Positions 40,265-55,000 of a DNA stretch of 64,000 bases are shown in pieces (position 1 is the first letter of the stretch; each line of letters opens with the position of its first letter). The notes beneath the pieces were generated by a model. The model ran no database searches and was not told the origin of the DNA. It worked only from the letters and a program-made list of their open reading frames with translations. Origin of the DNA: Sabethes cyaneus (taxonomy: Eukaryota > Arthropoda > Insecta > Diptera > Culicidae); contig NC_071354.1 in assembly GCF_943734655.1 (NCBI RefSeq), positions 163,991,142 to 164,055,141 of the forward strand. The letters run 5' to 3'. The position numbers were made by a program, and so were the translations under genes.

Positions 40265-42926
40265 ATAGAAGAGTATAACACGGACGAAAGCTAAAAGAGT
40301 CTAGTCTGGATTCGGCCGCGTTCGTGAGCAGACGTGATTCAGGTCTACACGACCCAACAAACATTTTTGCTGTATAAATGCTTATTAGGCGCTGTATAAC
40401 GGTTGAATAATCTACTGTTCAAATAAAATATTTGTTGAGGAGTGTCTATATAGTACAAGTTACAGGACAGCCAGATTTGCTGATGATGATGAAAGGAATT
40501 ATTGCGTCGTCCCGTCAGTAAAACGAGTTAGAGATTTTTATTTAGAGTGGTTTTAACCCAAAGGGTCATTCAGGGTCAAGTGCTTGTTCCATTGATTTTA
40601 GCTATTTTCACCTGAACCAATTTTTTATGGTTGTTTTCAATCAAAGTTATTTTGATCGAAGTGTGAAATAAAAATGATTATTATGGCCATAATAAAATAG
40701 GTCATATCGTCGAGAAAATAAAAACAACTTTGTTTTATGTACAGACACTAGTTAATTGTCTTTATTTAATCGTTAATTATATACTTGTTATTCATTATTT
40801 TCTATACTTTTCAACGCATTGATTCCAGATTATTTTTTCTTTGCTCGGATCCTTGCACTTCGGATGACCGAACGCAAATTTTAATTTTTGTATGGTTTAT
40901 CCCTTTCTAGCCAATTTGCAAAGTATAGATAATAATTGGGATTTTTTACAATTTCCAAATCTATGTGTATATATGTATTTTTATGTTTTTTCCATTTTCT
41001 TTATTATTATAATAATTAGTATTATTTGTTTTGCTCGGTATATAAGTTCATTTCTGATATTGATTTCATAAACAAAATTCTAAACAAAGGTTTGTTGAAA
41101 TATTTCCTTTAGTAAATATTACGACTTAGCACATGTTTTCCTTCATATGTTTTTTGTTTTGTTTTGTTTTAAATGTAATTCCCTTTGTTTCGTGTGTATG
41201 ATAATGTGTGACGGTGTTCATGTGAATGTTTCTTTGTAGACAATATACTTTAGCAGATTATGATTTTATGGTTAGTTTTTTATGTATTTTGCTTTTGATT
41301 CGGGTTTCTCTAATGTAATGTATTATATTCGCTTTATGTGTATTTGTTATGTTTGTAAATTACGCCCTTGAAACAAAAGATTCTACTATGTTACCTATCG
41401 TTGAGTTGAGTTTTTAGTTTTCTGCAATCTTTTCTGATATCGGTTCTCATTTTTACTTTAATAGTACAATTGTAAGAAATCAGCTGCAATTTTCCATTAT
41501 ATTCTGTTGCACTACTATCTCCAGTTTCTATGGGAGTCTAATTGATTTGATATAGATAATTTCGAATTGGATCTTTGAACGAGTGTAAAAGTTATAATAT
41601 TATAGAGAAAAAGAAAATCCAATAGGTACTGGCTATTTGATGGTCGCTGCCGAACTTTGGGTATTTTGATTGTGACATGATTCTTGTTCTTTCAACATTG
41701 GTTGTGTTTTTTCTCATGATATGAAAGACATTAATAGAAGGAACGATTGATTTCCCTAAACATTTTCATTGTAAGAGGACACCGCTTTTTCGAAACTTTT
41801 CCCTGTTGGTAATCACTTTTGAAACTGGTACATAAAATTACATTTTTTTGTAACATAGATGAAAACATTTGAACGGAGAAACCAAATAATCCAACAACAA
41901 CAAAATTTCTTAGGCGATTAGCAAATTGAAGGCTTTATTTGCCGTCATGACTGTCAAATTAAAGCGTGCTCGTTTTAAGTGCTTACAGTTCGCAATTATT
42001 TTTTTATACCTGTGCTGGTAAGGAATATTTGAAATAAACATTTTGCTAAGAATAGTGAAAGAACGGCACGTGCACTATTTTCTGTTCTGGCTAATGGGTA
42101 CATCAGCTAAGTAGTTTTTCACTATCTTGGTTAATTGTGTCCTATTATAATAATTTTGTGTTTCCCTAAAGATCAAATTCATAACAACTTTTGCTCTTAC
42201 TTTTTATGGTAGCAAACCAAGCAAAGCGCTGCAGTTCGGCTTTTTACGTGTTCTAGTCTTGTGGGAACTTAACAATATATTGGGTTTTCCCTTTGCTATT
42301 AATAATTGCATTCTGTCAACGTAAACATAGTAGATTGAGATTTTTCACTTTTTGTCTGTTATTTTTAAATTGTATATTTTACTCGTAGTTTCCCTTTACT
42401 TCAATGGTTCCCTTTCTTTGGTGTTTTTGCGACACCCGGGCGTGTAAAGATGATGATTTGCTCGGATCTCTTCTTAACTTGTAGCAACAAAAATAGGTTC
42501 GGTTTCAGTGCAATTCCAAAAAAGAATAGTTAATCGTTCGGAGGGAAAATTTTATTGGAAAACTTCGGATTTTCTTTCGTGCCACAGAATGAAGATCATT
42601 TGTATGGATAGTTTACATTTCGTTCCATGATCGTTTTATAAATGAGAACAGTAACAACACTCATAAATATATTCAGCCAGGTGTTAGTTACTGCAAACTG
42701 TATAGAAAATAATCTTCGTACTCTTTTTTTTGGTTTGGATTTTCGTTCGATAAATGTATATAGTAAATGTGTTTCGCATTGCCTCACTGTATGGCGTAAA
42801 CTACTTATCTTTCAGATTATTTGAAACTATTTAAGTGAGTTGTATGCATGGCTTGTATATCCCTTGAAATGTCGTTTTTAGTCGAAATACTTCGGATAGC
42901 ACTCAGAATCGATTGTGTCCGTTGAT
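40265..42926 (-). other. Probable 3'UTR and 3' flank of n-syb
   Basis: About 2.6 kb of AT-rich DNA directly downstream of the n-syb stop codon with no clear transposons, unlike nearly all other non-coding parts of the window. Many TTTATT/AATAAA words occur, so the cleavage site cannot be chosen. Long neuronal 3'UTRs are common in insects; that this is one is inferred from position and repeat poverty. Confidence 0.45.
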
Positions 42927-43087
42927 TTATTTAGTAAACCGGTGTTGTTGCTCAGAAACTACAGATGAGATGTCTAGCACGAGAGCCGCTGCGTGTGCGG
43001 GTTGGCCGCCCATCGACATTTGCTGCATCGGAATCTGCGGTGTCATTATCATTTGTTGTTGGGGTTGTTCAGCTGGCATGAATTTCG
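42927..43087 (-). CDS. n-syb: n-syb last coding exon (lumenal tail)
   Basis: Acceptor TTTCACAG before 43087. The first two bases complete the Ala codon begun by the G ending the transmembrane exon. Stop TAA at 42929-42927. About 52 residues rich in Gln, Met and Pro, ending EQQHRFTK. Confidence 0.85.
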
Positions 43088-46000
43088 CTGTGAAACGTGA
43101 TTTGATTGAAGAAAAGTCAAAAAATGTATTAGCGGTCACATTTTGGACGCTTAGGCCCTGGCTCTACATAGTGAGGGTGGAGGAATTTGCTCATAGTTTT
43201 AGTACAGATTCTTGTCTAATTATTACATTCAACATTGGCAGCTAGTACAAATCAATATTGCTAGTTTTTACAACATAGTGGGAGCTTACAATATTCAGTG
43301 TTAAAGCGTGGATTGCTTTGACAGTACGAGAATGATTCCTAGAAAAGAATCGAAACGTTGAGCACGTACTGTCAGAGCTGACTCGCACACAGAGACAGAT
43401 CTTTAAGGACATACAGCAGGTAGCCTACAGACACATACACGCAAATGTTTCTTGCATAGGCCTGGATAACCAGAGGATTGAATATTTACAACATTACGAT
43501 ATTACCGTCCGAAGAATAAAATTGTTATCAGCAAGACGCAGCTTCGACAAACGGAAGCAAGACCCAAGTAACCACAAGCATTATATCAAAGCACTAATTG
43601 AACTGAGTACAAGCAAATGCAACATTATTAGAAATTTCCATGCGATTCAACTTTACATCAATGCCGTGATGTCTTGACGTATTATTATACTCATACTTGT
43701 TTAAGTTGCCAGCAACATCGCATTAACTTGACAGTTGTGGCACCCTTTACGATTGGCACACGCATTAGTCATCTAATGCTAATATTATTATAAATCATGT
43801 ATTGAAGTCTAACAGAAAGCTTCATGGTTACTTGGAGAGATCACTGCAGCAACGATTTGGGTGACAGATACGATACGTGTGTTTTTATGTGTATTATACT
43901 AAATACTGTCAAGTCGATCTTCTTATCGGTTGGACTGAACACAAAATAATGAAACAGAATTAATTCATTAGTGACTGAAAATAAAAAGTTTTGTTTGGTT
44001 TTCCATACCATCTATTAAAAAAATTATTGCAACAAACCGAAATGCGTTGTTTCAAACAAAATAATAGTGTTGCATGATAAATCATTTTTCGTTTTTGAAA
44101 GATTGAATGTAAAATTGAAAAAAGTGAGTGTGTTGAAAACGTTTTACTGGATTTAAAATTGGTTTTAGGAAAAAAGTTATAGACTATGATAGGTAGGGTT
44201 GTAGATTGAAAATTTTTGATAAGTGAAATTATCCCTATTAGTTAGATTATTGTTTTTGTGTTGGCCAGGTTCAGTGGATTGTATCAGACGGGGTTGTTGA
44301 AAGCTGGAAGAGCTATGAAGAGTTGTTTTCAGAGTAATCGTTAAGAAGAGAATATGATTGTCGCTTGTACATTTCAAGGTTTTCAGTAAGTCAACGAACT
44401 GTTCGAATCGGAAGTTATTTTGGCTTGGAATTCCTTTACAATTCATTTTACGTTAAGTGAATATTTGGGAGACTCTTTTTTCTTAGATATCTGTGCAATA
44501 TTAGTGGCCTCTCAATTAACATCCAGGTGACATCCGAATATCAGTTGCAAAAAGCTGTTAGAGTCAATAGCATCGTAGCACTAACCTTGCGATAACGCTA
44601 TACTGTTAACAGCCGGCCGCGAATTCTGTCGAATAAAAATAACAGAAAGTCGAGTTTCGAAAACCGATTGGTGCTACATTCGGCTTAGCTTTGTTTTGCA
44701 ATAATCTTTATAGATTTATAGTGAAGCATTACACTCAAAAAAATCGGCACGTCAAGTTTACGTGAAAACATTGGTAGTTCTCATTCACACACTTTTCATG
44801 TCCAATTCTCGTGAATTATTAGTAACTAATACTCATACTTTATTAGTAAATTTTATCATCTTTCCTATTAACTAGTACATGAAGTTCATGTAAGTTGCTG
44901 CCCGGAAAAAATAACCATAGCACGAAAATTATCAAATCAAATTATCATCAAACTTATTGTAGCCCACCATTACATTCAAGGTTCTGGTTTTGAGAGATTC
45001 TACCATAAAAATGACGGGTTTTTAAGTATCTTAACAATAAAACAATCTATTTTTTCGCATACAAAAATTTTCATTTACAGTGAAAGTTATCGCCCGTTTA
45101 TAATAATTTTTTTAGGCAAGAAAATAAAATATAATTGAAAAAAGCAGTAAATTTGGGATGAAATATGGCCAATTCTACTGTATAAAATAGGAAACAAAAA
45201 TATGAAAAAATTGAATTTGAGACACTTTTACAATAAATTTACCATAAATTTCAATGTCCACAATAAAAATTGTTGTAAACGCATTGTTTCTACTACAAAA
45301 TTTGAAATTTGATTTGATTTTTACGGGTGTACAGAAGTTTACATGATTTTCCATGTGGATGTGACGTATCGATTTTTTAGAGTGTAGGTAACGGTAACAT
45401 GCTCGGAGCGTGCCAGAGGCAGACCCTCTCATTAATGTTTGTCGGTTTTTGTAAAACACAAAGCCCAGGTGCGGACCTGGGGGCCGAAAATGAATACGCA
45501 ATTGTGAGGCTCGACGGATGGCGTGAGGTCTGCTATGAGACAGAATAGGAGGAGAGGAGTTCCGTAGGGCACTCAAGCTTAGTACGTAAGGGCAATAGTA
45601 TGTTGGCTATCAATAAAGAATTAATCTTAACTTAGCGATCGTCCCCTAAGGGCGGTCGGTGGACAAGCGGAAAAAAGCAGTCTTATGCCCTGTACAGAGT
45701 GCACGCGACAGCGACGCGACTTCTTCCACATTGTTTTAAATGCGTAGCCCTGCTTCCGGCGAAAAAGAGCTGCGTATTTAAACGAATGTGAGCGAAATCG
45801 CGTCGCGTCGCTGTCGCGTTTACTCTGTACGGGGCCTTATATTTAGACTTTTTAGACGGTCTACGCACGTGTATGGCGCTATATCTCTACATATTTACGT
45901 TGGTAGAAGGAAATGCTTATCACCTCAGGGACTATTTGCTTCAAGAAATGCTTTATCGATTTCACTGTTTCTAGTTTTTGCTGTCCGGTATTGTAAGCGC

Positions 46001-49000
46001 CAATTAGCAATGTGTGATTATTTACATCTTCATAATACGTTGGTAGAAGGAAATGCTTATCAACTCAGGGACTATTTGCTTCAAGAAATGCTTTATCGAT
46101 TTCACTGTTTCTAGTTTTTGCTGTCCGGTATTGTAAGCGCCAATTAGCAATGTGTGATTATTTACATCTTCCCCCAATCGCCAAGAATTTGAAATTGTTT
46201 CGCAATAGAAGGATTCTCTGGTAGTGGGGCCGTGGCCACCCAGATACGTACGATACGAGATACGAGATATGGTATCATAGTCATTTGCGAGATCATTCGT
46301 AAATGACTTTGATACCATAGCCAGGAATTTTGCGGCGGTAGAGGCAATCTACGTCAGACTAAAAGAGGAGTCTAGGAGGATTGGACTAAACATAAATGCG
46401 TCGAATACCAAATGCATGAAAGGAAGAAGCTGAAAAGAGACAAATGCTATTTATCACATAGTTGTTGCAAGTAGTCGCAATCACTAGTACTGATGATGAT
46501 GTTATATATTTTAACCTCGTCGGCGTACAACAGGCGGCATACAGATGGCAGTATGACAGAAAGTTCGTTGAAAATAGCGAAAACAAGAGAGTCCGAGATT
46601 ACTCCCCTGTGGGATGTTCAAAACGTCCGAAAACGCTTCAAAGCAAGAAGCTCCGATCTTAACGCAAAGCGATCGGTTTATCAAATAGGATCTGAACAAG
46701 GCGATTAAGGATCTGTAGACTCCAAGTTTCTCTAGTTTTAAACCGAATTTCGTGATCAACTCGATCAAATGCTGCCTTGACATCAGTGTAGACAGCATCA
46801 ACCTGCTCACCGTTGTCCATTGTGCGAACGTATAGTGATGTAAATTCGGTTGAATTTGTCGCAACAGACCGCTTGGGATAGAATTCATGCTGAGCAGTTG
46901 AAATGTAATTCTTAGATGAGCAGAAGATCTCCACAGTTCACGAAATTTGCTCTTTTGCCGTGACCTGTTAAATAGTTACATAAGTGGAGCAAGTAACTCA
47001 TCCGTGCACAACTTCAGAATGGACGCTGGATGCCATCGGGACCAGCGTCACTAGGACAGTCGTCGATGGCAATGGAGACTTGATCAGGTGAGGTAGAGCG
47101 TTCATCGAACCATTTCCTAAAGTATTGAACGAAAAGATCGTACTTCTCAAGTTCAGAGTTGGCAACTTGTTCCTCAAGGGGACTGTCATTGGCAGACCTT
47201 GGAATTTTTAATTTACGAAACTCCAAAATCGGTTTGGATTCAGAAATCTACAGTACAGAAATCTTTTGAGTTTCTTGTAGTCGCGTTACTCGCACGGTTG
47301 AATTCCTGTTTTGTAAGGTGATAACGATTCCGGCAGTATCTTCGTAGACCTCTAGCCCTCAGCCGTTTTAGTCTGCGTAGGTGATTATTCGACTAAAGAG
47401 GCTTTGACGGCGGGAGGGCGTCGAGTACAAATTCAGTTATCGCGTTCAAGATTGTTCGCTGGAAATAATCTACGGCGTCGTCAATACATGAAGCAGAGTT
47501 TATTATATGCCAGTCAACGCGAGAGATAGCGGATCTGATTCCATCATAATCAGCTCGTCGAAAGTCCGCAGACTAATATTCCCGAATGCATCCTCAAAAA
47601 TGATCGGCGTTTGGAGATTCAATAGAACGTCCAAAGCAGGAGGGTCTGCGTCGAGAGTGATCAAAGGCTCGATTTATTTCGAAACGGTGCTGACGGGTGT
47701 TGCGGCTTCGTTAGCCAAGACCAAATCAAAAAATCTTACGTTGTTTGTACATTGGGGTCAATTTCAACCCAAAATTAAAACTGTTATATCTCAGGCAAAA
47801 GTAGGTGGAGTTCCAAATTTTCAAGTGGTTTAGAAAGGCAATTTAATTAACTATTAACATTCATAAAATTATGAATGGCGACTTGGCGGGAGGAATCTTT
47901 TACAAGGAGCGATTTTAGTAAAAGGCTGGCAAAGGGTGAACATGTGCATTCCATAACCTCTGTTCATTAACTCCTATTCCTACCTCCACGAGGTGCCGGC
48001 CGGGGTACGCAACTTCGGTTGTCGTATGCTAACAGGAAAGGGGGCATTAAGATGGCAGCCCCATCTGCGGGATAAGGACCTTAGGTTAACAGCCTACTGT
48101 ACCAGAACATACAAAAAGTTACCGAAAATGAAAGAAGAAATCTCTCCGGATTATTGTCAACGACCTTTAGCATGAAAACACGGACACGAATCGGAACATG
48201 GAATATACTGACCCTTGCCCAGCAGGGCAAGCTGGCTCAACTTGCAAGGGAAGCTAGCCGCCTGAAGCGGGAAATCCTGGGGCTGAGCGAGGTCCGCTGG
48301 CCGGGTACTGGCGAACACAGGACATCATCCGGACAAGTCTTGCTCTACTCTGGCATACGAGGTGAAAATGCTACTCGAGAAAGAGGAGTTGGATTCCTAC
48401 TGAGCCCAGGGGCACATGCGGCCCTGGTGAAGTGGGAACCAATAAATGAGCGAATAATCGTTGCCAGATTCAGAACACGGGTTAGGAACCTTACGGCAAT
48501 CCAGTGCTATGCGCCAACAGATGCTGCCGACCTGCAGGAGAAAGAGAGCTTTTACAGCCAGCTGAACAGCGTGGTTGAGAAAATCCCGAAGGGGGACATC
48601 CGAATTCACATTGGCGACTTCAACGCGAAGATTGGCTCAAACAACGCGGACCTTGAACGCGTCATGGGACGCCATGGCCTAGGAGAGATGAGCGAAAACG
48701 GGGAGCTGTTTACAGAATTCTGTGGCAATAACGACATGGTCATTGGTGGATCGCTCTTCCCCCATAGACCAGTACATAAAGTCACGTGGATTTCCCGCGA
48801 CGGCCGAACAGAAAACCAAATCGACCACATCTGCATCAGCCGGAAATGGAGAAGGAGCCTTCTTGATGTACGCAACAAACGCAGCGCTGACATTGCATCC
48901 GACCATCATCTTGTTATCGCTGAGATACGTCTGCGCGTCGCACGTGTCCAACGACGAGAGGAGAAATTGGGTGCCGCTACGACGTCCGCCGATTGGAGAA

Positions 49001-52000
49001 TCCTGAGGTAAAAAGGGCCTTTGTTGAACAACTTGAACCTCAAGCCTCGGAGTTGCCACCTGGTGGAACCGTCGAAGAGCATTGGACCGGCATCAAGAAC
49101 GCCTTCATCACGACCAGTGATGAAACCCTCGGCAAAGCGCGCAGTGGGCGGAGGGAGTGGATTTCGGATGAAACTTGGAGGAAGATCGACGAGCGGAGAG
49201 AGGCGAAAGCCGGCATTGAGCGAGCGCGGACCAGATCGGCTAAGACAGCTGCCCGTCAACGATACGCCGAACTGGAGAGGGCTGTTAAACGTGCCTGTAG
49301 GCGGGACAAGAGAGCCTGGACTAACTCCCTAGCCGAACAAGGAGAAACCGCCGCCGCCAATGGTGATATCCGTTTGTTGTACGATATTTCTCGCCGCCTT
49401 AGTGGTGCCAGGATGAATACAAAGATGCCGCTAAAGAACAGAGCTGGTCAGCTATTGACTGACCGTACAGAACAGCTTAAGCGATGGACTGAACATTTTG
49501 AATAACTCTTCCGAGTTTCAAATATCAGAGACCAACAAAACCAGCAGCGTACGACGCCTACAGTTCATCGAATAAATCGCGTGAACTCGGAGGCGCCATC
49601 GCTGGATGAAATTGTAGCAGCCATCAAGAGTATGAAATCCAATAGAGCGCCAGGGATAGATCGTATTTCAGCCGAAATGCTCAAAGCTGACCCATCTTTG
49701 TCAGCCCAGATGATGCATCAGCTTTTCAGTAATATTTGGGAAACCGCAACTTTTCCGGTTGGTCAAAGTCCCTAAGAAAGGAGACCTAACGGAATGCGGT
49801 AACTGGCGTGGCATCATGTTGCTCTGTATTACTCTCAAAGTACTCTGTAAGGTAATCCTCAACCGGATCCAGGAGAAGATCGACGCTACTCTCCGGCGGC
49901 AGCAAGCTGGATTCCGTGCTGGCCGATCATGTGTAGATCATATCACAACGCTCCGCATCATATTGGAGCAGATCAACGAATTCCAGGACTCTCTTCTGCT
50001 GGTGTTCGTTGACTTCGAAAAGGCGTTCGACCGACTCAATCACGAAAACATCTGGGGCGCACTTAGGCGTAGAGGAGTTCCAGATAAGCTAGTCCATCTT
50101 ATCGAGGCTCAGTACGAGGCGTTCTCGTGCAAGGTTTTGCACGACGGCGTCTTGTCCGACCCCATAAGGGTTACTGCTGGCGTGAGACAGGGCTGCATTT
50201 TATCACCGCTTCTGTTTCTCATCGTTATGGATGAGATATTAGTTGGAGCAATTGACAGTAGACCAAATCGAGGATTGCCTTGGAATCCTCTAACGATGGA
50301 GCAGCTAAATGACCTCGACCTAGCCGACGACATTGTCTTGCTCGCACAACGCCGAAACGATATGCAGAGCAAGTTAGATGACCTCTCCGAGAGCTCCCAA
50401 GCAGCAGGTCTCACAATCAATGTAGCGAAAACTAAGTCTATGGTAGTGAACACTGACAATGCCACCAACTTCACAGTAGCGGGACAACAAGTTGAGCCGG
50501 TAGCCGCCTTTCAATATCTTGGTAGCCAAACAACGCCCGATGGTGGTACCAAGACTGATATAGCCACACGGATCAGGAAGGCCAGGGGTGCCTTTGCAGG
50601 TCTGCGAAACATTTGGCGCTCAAACCAGATCACTCTACGCACGAAAACCCGAATCTTTAATTCAAACGTTAAATCCGTACTGCTGTATGCCTGCGAAACG
50701 TGGTGCGTCTCAGCGGAGACAACGCAAAAACTGCAGGTATTTATTAACCGGTGCCTGCGATACATCATTCGTGCCTGGTGGCCTGATAACTGGATATCCA
50801 ATGAGGAACTCCATCGTCGGTGTCATCAACGGCCGTTAGCCACAGAAATTCGTGAACGTAGGTGGAATTGAATCGGACACACCTTGAGGAAAGGAACGAA
50901 CGAGGTTTGCAGAGCAGCACTCGACTGGAATCCACAAGGACAGCGTAGAAGAGGCAGACCCAGAGGCTCATGGCGACGGAGCTTAGCCAACGACATCCGG
51001 GCTGTAGACGAGAACCTGTCCTGGCGACAGGTAAAAGCCATGGCGGGTAACCGTCAGCAGTGGAGATCTCTGATTTCATCCCTTTGTTCTGCCGAACCGG
51101 CGGACATGGACACATAAGTAAGTAAGTAAGATTTTAGTAAAACAAATCGGAATTTTTTTTTCGGATACAACGATGCTTTCTTCTACAAAAATATACGCGA
51201 ACACGAGAACACGAGTAGATGGAAATCCGTCTACTTTATGCTGAGATATAGCAGTTTGAATTTTGGGATCAAATTGACCCCAATGTACAGACATCGTAAG
51301 TTTTTTAATAAAATTGTCGCAAAACGTTAGTTTTTGAATTTTTTTGATCAAATAACTTCTATAATAAAAGATTTCGGCAGACACATCTAGTCGCGAAAAA
51401 AGTAGATTAATTTATTGAAAAATAAAAAAGTTACAGCACTGACGAACTGACATGACACTTAGAAGAAAATCCTCTAAAAACCATCGTCCTGCACATTTTG
51501 CTTGCACACTAGCACCCTCTGTTATGCATGTTGCGGAGTAGCTTGCATTTGCAGGGTTTTATGCTGTAGGGGTTTGTACATTTGAATGATTTTAAACTGC
51601 AAACTCAAAGTAACACTTGCGCGCCGCGGTGTGGCCATGTTGCGAAACATTCTTTTTTTGAAAATTGAGTGGTTTTTGATTGGACGATGGAATTATCGCG
51701 AGTGTCTCGTCTGTTTGTCTGTGGTTACAGCTTCTCAAAGTGGCCTGGGGTCAAACTGACCCCAATGTACAGACGAAGGGTTAAGAATTAAATAACTGAA
51801 AAATATTAGGATATTGGGTACTTTGTTATAACAACAGTTGTAAGGGTATACAAAGGTGTAATTTTGAATAACATTTGATATGCTATATCTGGTGTCTTCC
51901 TTGTGAATAATGTGGGTTCAATATAATAGTAAAAAAGAAAATAAATAAACAGACTACACCCTTAAATATTTTTTTTCCTACAAATTGGTTCAGTTTGCCT

Positions 52001-55000
52001 AAAACTTGGTTGAACTTAAACAGTGCAAATTCAGATTTTTACTAGAACATTTGTCCTATTTTGCTACTTACTACTGATAATTGAGTTGTTCGTGGTGATG
52101 AATATAAATATTTAAGAGTGTATGTAACAGACGTTACAATAAGTGAAAGTTTAATAAAACGTATATTTTATGTTATTAAATGTATAAAAACTAGCGTGTA
52201 AGTACATGATTTATAACCATTTTTTATGTATTTTAAAACTATTTGTCAATCTTACAAAAGCAGGAGGATGACATAACCGGCTAAACAAAAAGCAATGACA
52301 TTTTTTAAAATTCTGTACACTTTTACTCTAGTACTGTAGTATAATTCTCCTAATCGGATGTTGAAAAGTACTTTGATTTCGAAACATTTATTGCCTTTCC
52401 TAGGACGGTTGATTCTATACAAAATTTCATGAAAATGTTGAAAATGTTGTTGCGATACTGCAAGTTGAAAATTATCATGCGTCTCCGTTAAATTCCGTTA
52501 AATGTATTCTAATGGAGCTAATACCTTGTCGGAACCGGAAATTTAAAAAATCCTTTGGTAAAATTACAACAAATCTAGGTGCTTTGATAGAAGACAAAAA
52601 CTTTAAAAAATCATATTTTTAATGCGAGGCCAAATTAGGTTGTAAAAAGTTTTACTTAGTGATAGGCATATCAGCCTTCATTGCCCAAAAATTTTCGACC
52701 TAAAATTGCCTCTCCGGTACAATGTCATTCCCCATGTTAAATATTTTTATATAGCACCCAACAAGATATTTTTATTCAAGAAAAAAAATCGGTCAAAGTT
52801 TTGTCCGAATCTTTAACTGCAAATACTACAGCCTACATTCAACACTTGCCATCTACACTACACTCTATAGTACTCTAGAATTGCACTACATACTCAACAC
52901 GTGTTTTTCGTGCAGCAAATAAAAATGTAGCAAAATAAATCGATACATGCAGGAAGGGGGTTAGCTTTTCGTTTCAATTACGCAATCAGTGCGACCAGTT
53001 GCGTTCGTTTTGTCATTTCCCTCCGATGTGTACTTCATTTACATGAGGGTGAACGTTATGTAACTCAATGCAACTGGCTGTCGACAGATTGTGTAAGCGG
53101 TTGGTTTACGAGGTTATGAACTAAACTAAACTACTAACGCAGAAACACTTGCAAAGGAGGTCACTGACCCAAGAAAAAAAAACAAAATTAAAAACTATTC
53201 ATTGACAAGAAGACATCAGAGACTCCTTTTTTGACTGTATTATGTTAGTAATCCAAAAGGTATGTTTCTTCCAAAAGTTTCATATTGTAGGCGTTTTACT
53301 AAATTGAGGCATTAATAAAATTAAGGATTTAGGGCAGCTTGGGGAAATCGGGAAACTAATCAATTCATCTGTCAGACTACGAGCCTGACGTGAAATCGTC
53401 ATTAAAGAGGTTAACGTGAAAAAAGCGTTTATCTGTCCAAACCAAGTGATTAAACCTAAACATTTGATGTGTTTCTTAAATTCACACTCATGGCAGTCAC
53501 GTGGTGCAGTTACTATCTAATCAATACAGAAGTGTGGGCTTTTGTTGCGCTATTTTTATGTACAAATGAAATGAACCGGATCCAAGAGTAGAAAACTAAA
53601 CATAAAACAGAAGAGTATACTTCTACCAATCACTTCAGAAAGACACAACGTAACTCGTTGTCCGAGTTAGAACAAAATATCTCTAAATTTACGCAATTTG
53701 GCTGAGGCTAGGTAAGAGGTAATAATATCAGAAAATCTTCCATACTGTTTATGATTTTAATGAGTTGTAGCAGTTGAGGTTGGTACAGTAGACCAATAGC
53801 CTTTTATTCTGTTTGCTCGGTTGGTTGATTATTAAAGGGTTGTCTATCCGCCAAATTCAACGGGAATACTTCCGAATAGAACAAACTTGCTAGTGCACAG
53901 TTAGGTCTGGCATTAATTTGGTTGTGGTTATTTTCTTTAAAGAATGAAGGGAACGCTCTTGCTTAATTTCTTTGTGGTTGGCCGCGATATGCCGTTTTTA
54001 GTTTCTGGCTGCAATTTGGAAACGGAGAAAAAAGAGAAAAGAAAGAAAAGTACCGTGATATCAAAGGTTAAACTTAGTAGGAAAATTTCAACTGCGATGA
54101 ATGGAAATGTAATATTTTAATTTAAATTTTTAAGTAACACATGTCAAAACTGTAACCCTGTAAATTTATTTTATCGTCAAGTTGTGCATTATTTTGATGG
54201 GCTCTCCTGTTACGGCATTAGGTATATATGGAAAATGTATTGTAATTGTGAAATACTTAATTGATAGCTTTGTAAATTTTGATGTGAATCTCAGTTTGAA
54301 AATGTGATTATTAAATAACAACTACTTTCTCAAATAAACTAAACTATAATCACGATATTAGAAGAAATGGTCATTCATTATAAAATACCAATGGCAGTTA
54401 GTTTTATTGTATAATAGTTAGACAGTAAGTTCGTAACACGACACCTAATATATATTCCGTAGCTGAATGAATAAGCTAGGTTCGCATAGGACAGAACGAC
54501 GATTTTATAAATTAAAAAGAGATAAATAAAAATATGAAAAACAATTGCAAAGATTTAAAAAGGCTGATTATTAAAAAAAAGTCGAACCTGATTGGGAATC
54601 CTATAAATATTGGTCAAAAATTACATTTCATACTTCGATGCTCTGTTCATCCTACCGTTTATCTTTAGATTTAAAGCGAAGCATTACAAATAGAGCGCGA
54701 TTCATATTGTTCACAACACTGTGTCCCTGCTCGAAAACTATGGTTAAATGTCTGAAAGCTTAGCTTTCCCGATCCACTCCAAAATGTATGATTCGTGATG
54801 AGAAGATAAACATGATAACTTAGTTCCTAGTTTGGCTAGTTGCAGATTTGTCGAGTTTTTCATTTAATTGATATCTAGCTCCTAAGTATTTATTGTATTT
54901 TTTCCTGTTGTCTATCGTATCTCCTGCGTTTTCATTTATTTGGTTTTCTTTTAATCGGAAATGAGCTAGCCGTCTACATGAAGTTAGCTACGAATAAAAA

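Larger units (their letters stand above)
47911..51142 (+). mobile_element. RTE-type LINE, apparently full-length, 13-bp TSD
   Basis: Element 47924-51129, about 3.2 kb, bounded by the identical 13-mer GATTTTAGTAAAA (47911-47923 and 51130-51142). The 5' part is a short leader. A single ORF with AP endonuclease followed by reverse transcriptase starts near 48154, and the 3' end is TAAG repeats. Size, domain order and simple-repeat tail fit the RTE clade (mosquito JAM1 is a known member; identity to it was not tested). The ORF is broken by frameshifts near 49000 and 49760, a stop at 49503 and a stop at 50869, so it is inactive although its ends are intact. It lies in the large n-syb intron, antisense to that gene. 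Confidence 0.93.
47737..51300. mobile_element. Inverted-repeat element TACATTGGGGTCAATTT, split by an RTE
   Basis: TACATTGGGGTCAATTT at 47748-47764 reappears inverted at 51271-51287, with about 75 bp of similar inverted sequence beyond each (ATATCTCAG and AAAGTAG words). Without the RTE (47924-51129) and one TSD copy the element would be about 350 bp. A further piece of the family (TGACCCCAATGTACAGAC) is at 51752-51772. Confidence 0.65.
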
